A model generated the notes under the pieces. That model did not search any database. It saw only the letters and a list, made by a program, of their open reading frames with translations, and was not told the origin of the DNA. This document shows, in pieces, positions 9,110 through 17,630 of a DNA stretch of 64,000 nt (positions are counted from its first letter, which is position 1; each line of letters begins with the position of its first letter). The stretch spans positions 1 through 64,000 of the forward strand of contig JAFEBH010000022.1 of the NCBI GenBank assembly GCA_018242765.1. The letters run 5' to 3'. This DNA is from Nitrospira sp. (GTDB taxonomy: Bacteria > Nitrospirota > Nitrospiria > Nitrospirales > Nitrospiraceae). Made by a program: the position numbers and the translations under genes.

Positions 9110-9535
9110 CTAGCCGATCGAAACCACGCCTCCCTGTGAGTCGTGTATCAGCCCGCTCTTGTGCTGCTTCTCGATCTTCCAGGCCGTCGCCGTGACTTGG
9201 AGGAGATGGCCTTTCATCGTATGAAACTCGCCCTGGGCCAGCAAGACGACCTGCGGATCCTTCACATCGAGCTGAAGGACCACTTTCCCGGAATCCACTG
9301 CCTTCATCAGAAGGTGCTTGTCCGTCTTGGCTAACTCATAGGCGCGCCGCTCGTTAAACATGAGCGCACTATCCACCATCTTGGCCAGCATCCGGCCGTT
9401 CGAGTCGAACAGCGCAAAATTGACCAGCAACGCACCGGTCGAGGGATGGCGAGCCACCTGGAGTTGAGGAACCCCCTCAACCTCGATCGTCCCGTTGAAA
9501 TTCTTATAGAGATTCGAACCGATTTCGATATCCAT
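9110..9535 (-). CDS. Conserved-looking hypothetical protein
   Basis: 141 residues, no signal peptide or membrane segment. Alternating hydrophobic/polar strands (IEVEGVPQLQVARH, ALLVNFALFDSNGRMLAKMVD, VVLQLDVKDPQVVLLAQGEFHTMKGHLLQVTATAWKI) suggest an all-beta cytoplasmic fold. I do not recognise the family. It stands alone between repeat copy A and the trailer end of the CRISPR array. Confidence 0.6.
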   Translation of the reverse strand: MDIEIGSNLYKNFNGTIEVEGVPQLQVARHPSTGALLVNFALFDSNGRMLAKMVDSALMFNERRAYELAKTDKHLLMKAVDSGKVVLQLDVKDPQVVLLAQGEFHTMKGHLLQVTATAWKIEKQHKSGLIHDSQGGVVSIG

Positions 9536-9957
9536 AGACCTCAGTCAAGTTAAGATGACACAACGTGTACAGGCCAGCACGATCAAGTCATACCTTGTAT
9601 CTCTAAGACCTGCCATTTTGCAATCCCCGCCCGCACAGGATAATGAAGCCCACTCTGGAGCTGTCGCAAAACAGCTACTTCCCTGTGGTTTCTTAACAGT
9701 AGTCTATCTAGACTTCTGCTTCACGCAGGCGCCCAACACATCCCTTCTCGAGGATCGTGAGGGTCAATCGCTCAGCTATGGGTCAAACATGACTACGGAC
9801 TTCTTGTCTCTCAGTGAGCGGATATGCAATCCACACTCTCCCAGACCCAACGCCCGGCAACAAGTCCCACCTCACCGCCAACTGCCTGCGCGCAAATTTG
9901 ACGTTATATAAAAGTATCCACCCCCTACTTTCCGTCTTTGCCACGATCGTGGAAGTG
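9536..9957. other. Gene-free stretch at the distal end of the CRISPR array
   Basis: About 420 bp with no convincing gene. An open frame at 9555-9911 lacks protein-like composition and ends close to the array. This is the trailer side of the array, where spacers are oldest. Confidence 0.5.
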
Positions 9958-11758
9958 TGGTTCATCCCCACTCGCGCGGGGAACACCTGTTTGCCGTCGT
10001 TCGAAATGATCGTCGGATCGGTTCATCCCCACTCGCGCGGGGAACACGTTCAGGGCAAATAAACGAAGTCAAGAATCTGCGGTTCATCCCCACTCGCGCG
10101 GGGAACACTCCTGCGTCTCTACCTTCGTAATACCGCCGTACGGTTCATCCCCACTCGCGCGGGGAACACGCAGTATTAGCACAACTACTCGGTTGGCGTA
10201 CCGGTTCATCCCCACTCGCGCGGGGAACACAACTCCTTAAAACGCTTTACTGACGACGTTCGACGGTTCATCCCCACTCGCGCGGGGAACACTTCAGTAT
10301 CGCTGGGATCTGTATCTCTGAGACCGGTTCATCCCCACTCGCGCGGGGAACACGACCCTTTCCCGCGTCACATGCCCGCCCCAACCGGTTCATCCCCACT
10401 CGCGCGGGGAACACGTCGCCGTAGGGGGGAAAAAATCGAGAATGTCGGTTCATCCCCACTCGCGCGGGGAACACTGTATGACGAGTATAACTAGTTTACG
10501 TTTTCGCGGTTCATCCCCACTCGCGCGGGGAACACGGGGTCTTGCGCCAGATTGTTCAAGATGTCGTCGGTTCATCCCCACTCGCGCGGGGAACACAGAT
10601 TGACTTCTGACTGTGTCGGGGCTGGTGTCGGTTCATCCCCACTCGCGCGGGGAACACCGCGATCGCCTGCGCGAGGTCGGTCTCCACGGCGGTTCATCCC
10701 CACTCGCGCGGGGAACACATGAGTGTGGGAGGGTTGCACCCTGAAATTGTCGGTTCATCCCCACTCGCGCGGGGAACACTGTAAATGAGTCGGAGTGCGA
10801 TGTCATGGCGCCGGTTCATCCCCACTCGCGCGGGGAACACATCGCTAGTTTACCTCGATAAAACATCACCAGCGGTTCATCCCCACTCGCGCGGGGAACA
10901 CGGCCTGCCCCGCATGTTGGGACCATATCCATACGGTTCATCCCCACTCGCGCGGGGAACACTCCAGCGCCTGCCCCACGAGCCGCTGTTTCCGCGGTTC
11001 ATCCCCACTCGCGCGGGGAACACCAACGCCTACCTAATCGACTAGGCGTTGTGTCCGGTTCATCCCCACTCGCGCGGGGAACACCAATGTCCCGATGTGG
11101 GAATGCATCCTGATTCCGGTTCATCCCCACTCGCGCGGGGAACACTGTTTAGTCCAGCTCATGATGATGCTCAACCCCCGGTTCATCCCCACTCGCGCGG
11201 GGAACACATTCGCGAGCACGTGCTCCTCATTCAACGTGCCGGTTCATCCCCACTCGCGCGGGGAACACTTGGGCTCAGTAGGCAGATTATTCATGCCTGG
11301 CGGTTCATCCCCACTCGCGCGGGGAACACATCAGGTGCTGGCGGACGTCGTCTGTCGTCGCCGGTTCATCCCCACTCGCGCGGGGAACACTTTCGCGTGC
11401 GCTTGCGTAGCCTCTAGCATCCGCGGTTCATCCCCACTCGCGCGGGGAACACACCCGCATTCCGGATCACAAACGTATCGCCGTCGGTTCATCCCCACTC
11501 GCGCGGGGAACACGCCGAGAGTTTCTGCCAGCCCATCTACGAAGCCGGTTCATCCCCACTCGCGCGGGGAACACATGACGGCGGATCTCTGTGACGTGTG
11601 CCATGCCGGTTCATCCCCACTCGCGCGGGGAACACTTGTGCAACAACTGGTCGAGAAGGATCACCGACGGTTCATCCCCACTCGCGCGGGGAACACACCG
11701 GCATTGCGTGCGCCGTCCGTACAGAATTCCGGTTCATCCCCACTCGCGCGGGGAACAC
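9958..11758 (-). CRISPR. Type I-E CRISPR array, 30 repeats and 29 spacers
   Basis: Repeats of 29 bp (plus strand begins CGGTTCATCCCC and ends GCGGGGAACAC) recur about every 61 bp from 9958 to 11730. I counted 30 copies. Spacers are 32 bp, with a few of 31 or 33. On the minus strand the repeat begins GTGTTCCCCGCGCG and ends GGGGATGAACCG, matching the transcribed orientation of Escherichia coli type I-E repeats, so the array is transcribed leftwards, away from cas2. The leader is then at the right end, and the 9958 repeat (T instead of C at its first base) is the degenerate trailer copy. The spacer at 11085-11116 matches pxpC in this window exactly. The spacer at 11024-11055 contains a 9-bp inverted repeat. 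Confidence 0.98.
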
Positions 11759-11837
11759 ACTTCTTTCATCGCATTGATCTACCAGGCAAATTCATCGCCC
11801 CTAAAACCTACCGATCAATTTTGCGCCTTGATACCCG
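11759..11837 (-). promoter_or_regulatory. CRISPR leader
   Basis: The 79 bp between the cas2 stop and the first transcribed repeat. It is richer in A/T than its surroundings (TAGGTTTTAGG and AAAATTGATC on the minus strand) and holds no gene. By analogy with other I-E loci it should carry the array promoter and the integration signal for new spacers. No clear -35/-10 pair was found, so the promoter may lie within the cas2 end. Confidence 0.6.
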
Positions 11838-12149
11838 TCATGATGGCTTCGCACTTTGACTATTCGCATCACTTTCAGGGAGAAAGCTGACCAGCTTCGC
11901 ACCATCCAGTTCAACGGGAATTCGGCGGTTCGTGCCCAGTGTCACAAAATCAAATCCCGCCTCATTATTTGTACGCCAGGCCATGACGGCGTTCCCTTCT
12001 CCGATTCCTGTCTCAACCTGGCTCCAAATATGATCCCGCACTTTCACCGAATAGTTGCCGACATAGACTCCAGCCCGGATTTCCAATAACCACACGGCAA
12101 GCCGCCCCCGAAGCCGGGGTGGCGCATTTTCAAGTACGATGACCAGCAT
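11838..12149 (-). CDS. cas2e: CRISPR-associated endonuclease Cas2 (type I-E)
   Basis: 103 residues starting MLVIVLENAPPRLRGRL, the classic Cas2e/CasB-type N-terminus, followed by VWLLEIRAGVYVGNYSVKVRDHIW. Cas2e forms the dimer at the centre of the Cas1-Cas2 integrase. A longer open frame runs upstream to 12320, but the ATG at 12149 begins the family's first beta strand and gives the usual length. The gene overlaps the end of cas1 by 20 bases. The C-terminal tail (LPESDANSQSAKPS) is a little longer than the core fold. Confidence 0.9.
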   Translation of the reverse strand: MLVIVLENAPPRLRGRLAVWLLEIRAGVYVGNYSVKVRDHIWSQVETGIGEGNAVMAWRTNNEAGFDFVTLGTNRRIPVELDGAKLVSFLPESDANSQSAKPS

Positions 12150-13050
12150 CGCCGAGATTCTCCTGATTCGGTATAGCCGGCGGCACCTGTTCCTCAAACG
12201 GAGCAGGTCGTGGGATTTCTCCAGCCGCCAACATCTCTTCAATGCCAGGAATGATACGTTCCAAAATTTTAGTCTCGCGAAAACTGTCTCGACAGGCCAA
12301 CCGCACCTGCTGTTCGGCATTCACAGGATTCTTGGCGGCAATGCGAAAGGCCAAGGGCACGACGGTTTCAAACTTGTAGATGTCCGCCACATCATAGACA
12401 AACGACAACGGCTTCCCCGTGTGAATAAATCCAATCGCCGGAGCATAGCCCGCCGCCAACACCGCCGCTTCCGTCACACCATAGAGACAGGCAGTTGCAG
12501 CCGACAAACAACGATTGGCAATGTCCCCCTCATTCCAATCTTCAACATCGTAGTTCCTGGCTTTCCACTGCACACCGACTTGGGCTGCAACGCGCTTATA
12601 CATCTCCCGAACACGGGCGCCCTCGATGCCTCGCAATTGTTCAACAGACCGGCGCTGGGGGGGCTCTTCGCCAAACCGGAGCGCATACATCTTGCGTACC
12701 ACTTTCAACCGTAGTTCATCATCCAGCGCCAGCTTCGCCTGATAGAGCAGTCGGTCGGCGCGTGCGCCACCAGGCTGTCCGGCGGAGTACAACCGCACCC
12801 CCGCCTCCCCGATCCACACCAAGAGCGTTCCGACTCGGGCCGCCAGGGCACAGGCCGCATGCGACACCCGCGTTCCCGGTTCCAGCATCAAACAGACAAC
12901 ACCCCCAACAGGAATATGCGTCCGCACACCGAGTTTATCCACGACCACAAAGGCACCGTCCAACACGTCAAGGTGACCGTACTCAATGTAGAGCACGGAA
13001 AGCCGTTCTTTGATCGGAATGGGTTTCAGCGGAGGCAGAAAGTCAGCCAT
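12130..13050 (-). CDS. cas1e: CRISPR integrase Cas1 (type I-E)
   Basis: 306 residues, the usual Cas1e length. The N-terminal beta domain (LYIEYGHLDVLDGAFVVVD) is followed by the helical catalytic domain with the three metal ligands in their expected settings: Glu in QLRGIEGARVREMYK, His in GFIHTGKPLSF and Asp in YDVADIYK. With Cas2 it inserts new spacers at the leader. Its 5' end lies 24 bp from the cas6e stop. The Pro-rich C-terminus is unusual but outside the core. Confidence 0.95.
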   Translation of the reverse strand: MADFLPPLKPIPIKERLSVLYIEYGHLDVLDGAFVVVDKLGVRTHIPVGGVVCLMLEPGTRVSHAACALAARVGTLLVWIGEAGVRLYSAGQPGGARADRLLYQAKLALDDELRLKVVRKMYALRFGEEPPQRRSVEQLRGIEGARVREMYKRVAAQVGVQWKARNYDVEDWNEGDIANRCLSAATACLYGVTEAAVLAAGYAPAIGFIHTGKPLSFVYDVADIYKFETVVPLAFRIAAKNPVNAEQQVRLACRDSFRETKILERIIPGIEEMLAAGEIPRPAPFEEQVPPAIPNQENLGDAGHRT

Positions 13051-13074
13051 GCGATTGCTCCAACCCTATTCGCG

Positions 13075-13749
13075 TCATGCTAGCGGCGCTACAGACAGGA
13101 GACCAAGCCCCAACGCTTTGCCATGACCAATGCCCGTGTGCAGCACTTTCACAAACGCCGACGCGTCAGTCACTGTCATCACACCGTCATATAGGGCCGA
13201 GAATATACGAATACTGTTTCCGTGATGTTGTGTGCCGCTCAGCATTCGCTCTTGAGAAACTCGAACATCAACTCGCGCGTCTCTCTCTTCTGAAAGATCC
13301 AGTGAGGGCAGTTGTGGCATCACAAACCCATGCAGCGTTCCTTTTCGTTGGATCCATTGTTCCTGCTCGACGAGGTGAAGCAGCCCTACCCGCTTTCCAT
13401 TGCGGGTCACACACGGATTGGCCCGGAGCCGAAACCGAAACCGCTGGCCAGCTGTGAGCGTATCCAAATTCAGACGGCTCTTCAGATCAATGGGAGCATC
13501 AGCCTTGGCAAGCCATCCTTTGACGTTGATACCATCCCAATTTGGCAACGTTCGGCTCTGGACAAGTATTCGAGGAGATCCATCGGACCCGGTTTCCGGC
13601 TCAAGCCGCCACAGCACTTCCCCTTCCGGGCATTTTTGATCTGGCCGGCTGAACGCGCGACAGAGTGTGGCATGAAGTTGATACGGGTCCGACAAATCAC
13701 GCCGAGCTTCACGACAGCGTGGGTCAAGATAGATTCTATGCAGAAACAT
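13075..13749 (-). CDS. cas6e: crRNA endoribonuclease Cas6e
   Basis: 224 residues with two ferredoxin-like halves. It begins MFLHRIYLDPRCREARRDL and ends with the Gly-rich RNA-binding loop GIGHGKALGLGLLSVAP, both typical of Cas6e/CasE. The His in the early DPYQLHATL segment matches the position of the catalytic His of the family. It cuts the repeat hairpin of the pre-crRNA and stays in Cascade. It overlaps cas5e by 14 bases. Confidence 0.92.
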   Translation of the reverse strand: MFLHRIYLDPRCREARRDLSDPYQLHATLCRAFSRPDQKCPEGEVLWRLEPETGSDGSPRILVQSRTLPNWDGINVKGWLAKADAPIDLKSRLNLDTLTAGQRFRFRLRANPCVTRNGKRVGLLHLVEQEQWIQRKGTLHGFVMPQLPSLDLSEERDARVDVRVSQERMLSGTQHHGNSIRIFSALYDGVMTVTDASAFVKVLHTGIGHGKALGLGLLSVAPLA

Positions 13750-14434
13750 GCGTCACCCCCTGAGGAAAGGGAATCCACTCCGAGCGAATGAATCGCGCGC
13801 CGAATCGCCGTTCAGCAAACGAGGACAACGGTTGGTCCATTCGCAGTACGCCTGAGCCATCCTCTGATTCCAGAGACAGCAACAACTTCTCAGGAAGGGC
13901 CTCCCATCTCCGCTGCGTGGTGATCCATGGGTATCGAGCCAACGCCTCATGCAATGGCATATCCTGCATCGCATCCTCCATCCAAATAGGTTCGGATGGG
14001 ACATAGGATTTTCGCCCGAGAGATAGCGGCCAAACAGGGTCGCATAGTGCGGCATGAACTTTCTCAAGCAGAAAACACTCTTTGCACTCCATCCCAACCA
14101 GAAAAGCTGCATCGGCAAGGTAAAAACGTTGAGACACAACGCCATCTTTCGACTGCGTTCCGTCCGCCTTGATGATGGTGTCACGATCAGCACATCCCGC
14201 TGTCTGGTAGTCCCGCTTGGGCACGCCAGACCGATCATGACGAACACCCATGGAGAGTCGCGTGAGTGGTTCCAGATCACCCGTCCAATTCGCACGGTCA
14301 ATCCCCATGGCTGCGGCTAACAGACCAATGACGCCGGACTTGCTCGGCTCCTTTCCGGTATCACGCTGATCAAACCGACTCGTCGTGCCCCACGATTGCA
14401 TGGGCCCCACGAGTCGTAGCAACAGAGTAGGCAT
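13736..14434 (-). CDS. cas5e: Cascade subunit Cas5e
   Basis: 232 residues. The N-terminus TLLLRLVGPMQSWGTTSRFDQRDTG is the hallmark of Cas5e/CasD, which caps the 5' handle of the crRNA. The region SKSGVIGLLAAAMGIDR follows as expected, and ERRFGARFIRSEW lies near the C-terminus. It is three bases downstream of cas7e. Confidence 0.93.
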   Translation of the reverse strand: MPTLLLRLVGPMQSWGTTSRFDQRDTGKEPSKSGVIGLLAAAMGIDRANWTGDLEPLTRLSMGVRHDRSGVPKRDYQTAGCADRDTIIKADGTQSKDGVVSQRFYLADAAFLVGMECKECFLLEKVHAALCDPVWPLSLGRKSYVPSEPIWMEDAMQDMPLHEALARYPWITTQRRWEALPEKLLLSLESEDGSGVLRMDQPLSSFAERRFGARFIRSEWIPFPQGVTHVSA

Positions 14435-14437
14435 GAC

Positions 14438-15598
14438 TTACTCCTTCACAGCAGCGAGACTTCTTTCCAGCAATTCCTCCAAGCTGCTCACCAAGGTTCC
14501 AAATCCGTCTGGCGTTGCCTCTGTCAGATTCAACACAAAGGTCTGCCCTTCTCCACCATAGACAGCTCGCAACTTCTTTGATTTGTCGATCAGCTTCTCC
14601 GCGGACACTTGGGTAAGAGATTCGTCCTTGTGAATACGAAGAGACGTTTCAAAGGCATTGGCAAGATTGGATGGCGCAGTATTGCGACGGACGGACACCG
14701 CCACAAACTCCGGTGGATTGTGCGCAGCAAACGTATTTTGCTTGCCGGTCGGCTCGGCAACAACAAACCCCTCCAGAAAAGCCCGCAGCCCTTTAGTTGC
14801 AAGATCCGTATCCTTCTGCAGATTGCTCACCAGCTTTTCCCAGTCCACCACGGCGTACCTATAGAAGCAGGCAGAATTGAACTCCACCGTGCCCATCATG
14901 TCGGCACCCGCAGTATCTTCAGGCTGGAGATCGTCCACTGCCGTGTAGAAATCAAATTCTCGTTCAATGGCATGCGTTGAGATCGCATGGGCTACCTGAC
15001 AGGCAGCGTCTTGATTCTTCTCAGGCATATCGGCAAGCATGCGACCGAAAAGTGCCACATCGACAGCCCTACCACCGTTGAACACTTTGTCGAGTGCCTT
15101 TTTGATGTCAGGATCTGAGGCTTGCGCGGCTTGTTTCTTGGTCTTGCTCGTCTTTTTCCCATCAGCAGGAGGGACACTGGCTGAAGCAATCGCATCCCAC
15201 TTCTCATTGATGATGTCTGCGATGTTTGCAATCTCACGCTCCCCCAAGAACAGCAGATATTGGGTTTTCCCGTCTTCCTTGATCGACAGCTCTATAGCCG
15301 CAAGTGCTTGCCGCACCTTCTCTTTGGCCTCTGCATCATTTCGCCCTTTAGTAACGAGTGATTTGGTCAGAGGCTCCAGAATACGTTTGGTGCGCTGCGC
15401 CACATCCTCGAATGCCAGTGATCCATTCTCGATCAATCCCTTGAAGTGTTGGCGTACCGCCCGTTTAAGACACTGGCTGGAGACGCGCGCACGGCGGCTT
15501 CCGCCAAACCAAGCATCCTTGGGAGCACCAGTGTCATCGCGGTTTAAATTCGATGGGGCGAAGTTCTGCAACGCGTGAATCTCAATCAACGTCTTCAT
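14438..15598 (-). CDS. cas7e: Cascade backbone subunit Cas7e
   Basis: 386 residues. It begins LIEIHALQNFAPSNLNRDD and has SRRARVSSQCLKRAVR, typical of Cas7e/CasC, which polymerises along the crRNA. A Lys-rich insertion at about 145-160 (DGKKTSKTKKQAAQ) separates the fold from the DVALFGRMLADMP motif. It overlaps the cse2 end by 4 bases (ATGA). Confidence 0.94.
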   Translation of the reverse strand: MKTLIEIHALQNFAPSNLNRDDTGAPKDAWFGGSRRARVSSQCLKRAVRQHFKGLIENGSLAFEDVAQRTKRILEPLTKSLVTKGRNDAEAKEKVRQALAAIELSIKEDGKTQYLLFLGEREIANIADIINEKWDAIASASVPPADGKKTSKTKKQAAQASDPDIKKALDKVFNGGRAVDVALFGRMLADMPEKNQDAACQVAHAISTHAIEREFDFYTAVDDLQPEDTAGADMMGTVEFNSACFYRYAVVDWEKLVSNLQKDTDLATKGLRAFLEGFVVAEPTGKQNTFAAHNPPEFVAVSVRRNTAPSNLANAFETSLRIHKDESLTQVSAEKLIDKSKKLRAVYGGEGQTFVLNLTEATPDGFGTLVSSLEELLERSLAAVKE

Positions 15599-16113
15599 GC
15601 TGGCAGTTCCTCCTGACTAATAGGTTGTGTTTCTGTGTCATCGCCTAGGTTTCTATAGAAATCCTGCGCCCACCCGTTCTGAGTGCGCTTGAGGTCATCG
15701 TTCCAATACAGAAGGCCTGTTAACAGCGCATCAAAATCTATGGGCTGCTCTTTAAGCAGCGCAATCATCTGACGCAGATGGTGAGGCAGTTGATCCCCGT
15801 CGGAATCAAGCAGTGTGATGAAGCGGCGCTCGGCGCTGGTGGACCCACTAGCCGCCTGATAAGCCGCGCATGCCGTTCCAATAGTCATTCGGCTATCCGA
15901 ACGCCCATCCCGCCAGTGAGCTGCCCAAAGACCTGCAACCAGGTAGTGCATCTCCCTCTGCCATGAATTACTCTCGTCCTTCACAAACGGTTCAACATAG
16001 GGATAGGCAGGCACAAAGGCTCCCGGATCAAACGCCAAACTACGCCGTAGCACCGCACGCACCTTAGTATCTTTCTGATTGAGGCTGTCCAGCCATTCGA
16101 TAAATCTGCTCAT
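15595..16113 (-). CDS. cse2: Cascade small subunit Cse2 (Cas11e)
   Basis: 172 residues, all-helical and normal for CasB/Cse2. The start chosen is MSRFIEWLDSL at 16113, because the ATG sits in the ATGA overlap with cse1 and directly follows GGAGGAGAT; a longer frame reaching 16296 would run inside cse1. Motifs ALRRSLAF-like (VLRRSLAFDPG) and the late RHLRQMIALLKEQPIDFDALL match the family. Two copies line the belly of Cascade. Confidence 0.9.
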   Translation of the reverse strand: MSRFIEWLDSLNQKDTKVRAVLRRSLAFDPGAFVPAYPYVEPFVKDESNSWQREMHYLVAGLWAAHWRDGRSDSRMTIGTACAAYQAASGSTSAERRFITLLDSDGDQLPHHLRQMIALLKEQPIDFDALLTGLLYWNDDLKRTQNGWAQDFYRNLGDDTETQPISQEELPA

Positions 16114-17630
16114 ATCTCCTCCATCGCTGGTGTAATTCTTCGTATTTCCTCGTCGAATTCTTTCAGCTTGGCTCGTATGGGCCCTTCCGCTTTTACCAGC
16201 GCCCTGATGGCCCAGGCATCGCCCATCGAAACCGAATTGCGATGCTGTTCCCATGCCTTCACCAGTGTGTCCCGTACTGAACTGAGCCATTGACATCGGA
16301 TGTCTTCCGAATCACGATCAAGCGTGTATTCGGTCAGGATTTCGTGAAAACGAGATTCAAGGGTAGACCAATACCAAGAATTTATTGTCATCTGCTTCAC
16401 AAATTCCTTGATGTCTTTTTTGTCAGGTTCTCTCTCCCCTCGACTTAGGAGATCTCGTGCATATGATCGACAGGCCAACCAGAGAGATTTTTGTGCGTCC
16501 TCTGCTTCTTGCAGGAGTTGCCGGATTTCCGTTCGGATGAAACGGCTTCCACTCAGGGCCTCAGGTAGCGCAAATCGCTCCATGCGCCAAAACTCGATCT
16601 TGGCCTTGTTGTTCGCCTGACCGAGAACTAACATCGATCGTGGGAAACGCTCCTGGTTTGATCGGGTTAGCACCATCGCATGTTCAATCACCTGGGGTCC
16701 CAAATGTGATTGGTCGGGGAGTAGGGAATCAAAGTCTCGCCATAGACCTCGGTCTCGAAATTGAATGGGCAACTTTCCATTCTTGTCATCAATCCTGTAG
16801 CCAAGCATGGGATCCACTTGATTCACAGAGGAGTTCCCAACTCCAGAGGCGAAAGCCAGCTTTTCAATCCGACCCGCGTTATTTTCTGCCAAGCGGATAG
16901 ACCTGACTCGCCAGGTGTATCGGTCAGCGAGGCCGTTTGATACGCGGTCTAATCCCTCTTCCAGTTTCCTCACCGATTCAGGTTCCCTCTCCCATAGAGG
17001 AAAATCATCCGCGGCAATTTCTTTATTCTCGGGAGAGAGAGAAAACAGAAGAGTATCCTGAAGATCATTCCCCAGTGGCAAGACTATCGCAGCCGTTGCT
17101 GAAGGTGCTGTGCCTGTGTGCGAAAGTTCGCTCTTACCACAGCTCACAGAAAATGTCTGAGTGGCTAGAATCCAACGTGCTGCCGCAGCTTCTGAAATGG
17201 TGCCCGGCGCCTCAACATCAACATGATCGAAAAGAACCTTAGCATTGTCGGCGTTATGCTCGGCTGCCAGAACTGTCCATGACCTCCAAATCTTTGGCTC
17301 AAATGTTGGGATTTGTCCAAATGGATACTTTTCATCAAACAGCCAGAATCGCTCCCGCCACTTTTTCAGATAAGCCGTAATTTTGCTCCCTGAAATTCCT
17401 TCCTTGAATAGCTTCTTAGCTTGATCAATATCAGTTGGTCCCTCCAGGGCTCGGTACAATACAGCAAGCAGAAAACGATGCAGGGCCGCTACCACTAATG
17501 GCGACGGGTCTTCAATGGCGGCAATGTCTTTGGCTCGTAGGAGAGTGTCTTGAATACCCAGTTCGTGGCGGCTTCCGTCGAGAAATCGAACCGGAATCCA
17601 TTTCTCGTCAATCAAGTTGAATCGGCTCAT
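16110..17630 (-). CDS. cse1: Cascade large subunit Cse1 (Cas8e)
   Basis: 506 residues. N-terminus FNLIDEKWIPVRFLDG is diagnostic. Cse1 reads the PAM and recruits Cas3. The middle contains the expected FSVSCGKSELSHTGTAPSA region, and the C-terminus is a four-helix bundle. It overlaps cas3 by 4 bases and cse2 by 4 bases. Length and motifs look intact. Confidence 0.93.
   Translation of the reverse strand: MSRFNLIDEKWIPVRFLDGSRHELGIQDTLLRAKDIAAIEDPSPLVVAALHRFLLAVLYRALEGPTDIDQAKKLFKEGISGSKITAYLKKWRERFWLFDEKYPFGQIPTFEPKIWRSWTVLAAEHNADNAKVLFDHVDVEAPGTISEAAAARWILATQTFSVSCGKSELSHTGTAPSATAAIVLPLGNDLQDTLLFSLSPENKEIAADDFPLWEREPESVRKLEEGLDRVSNGLADRYTWRVRSIRLAENNAGRIEKLAFASGVGNSSVNQVDPMLGYRIDDKNGKLPIQFRDRGLWRDFDSLLPDQSHLGPQVIEHAMVLTRSNQERFPRSMLVLGQANNKAKIEFWRMERFALPEALSGSRFIRTEIRQLLQEAEDAQKSLWLACRSYARDLLSRGEREPDKKDIKEFVKQMTINSWYWSTLESRFHEILTEYTLDRDSEDIRCQWLSSVRDTLVKAWEQHRNSVSMGDAWAIRALVKAEGPIRAKLKEFDEEIRRITPAMEEI

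Noticed and set aside
9555..9911. 118-codon frame left of the CRISPR array
   Set aside because: No motif or ribosome-binding site; it lies in the trailer region and has low-information composition.
10785..11890. Open frames through the CRISPR array with repeated HPHSRGEH or FIPTRAGNT motifs
   Set aside because: These are translations of the repeats in different frames; the 61-bp period drives the frame, and no gene signals are present.
12139..13013. Long plus-strand frames inside cas1 and other cas genes
   Set aside because: They lie antisense to well-supported cas genes and have no family features.
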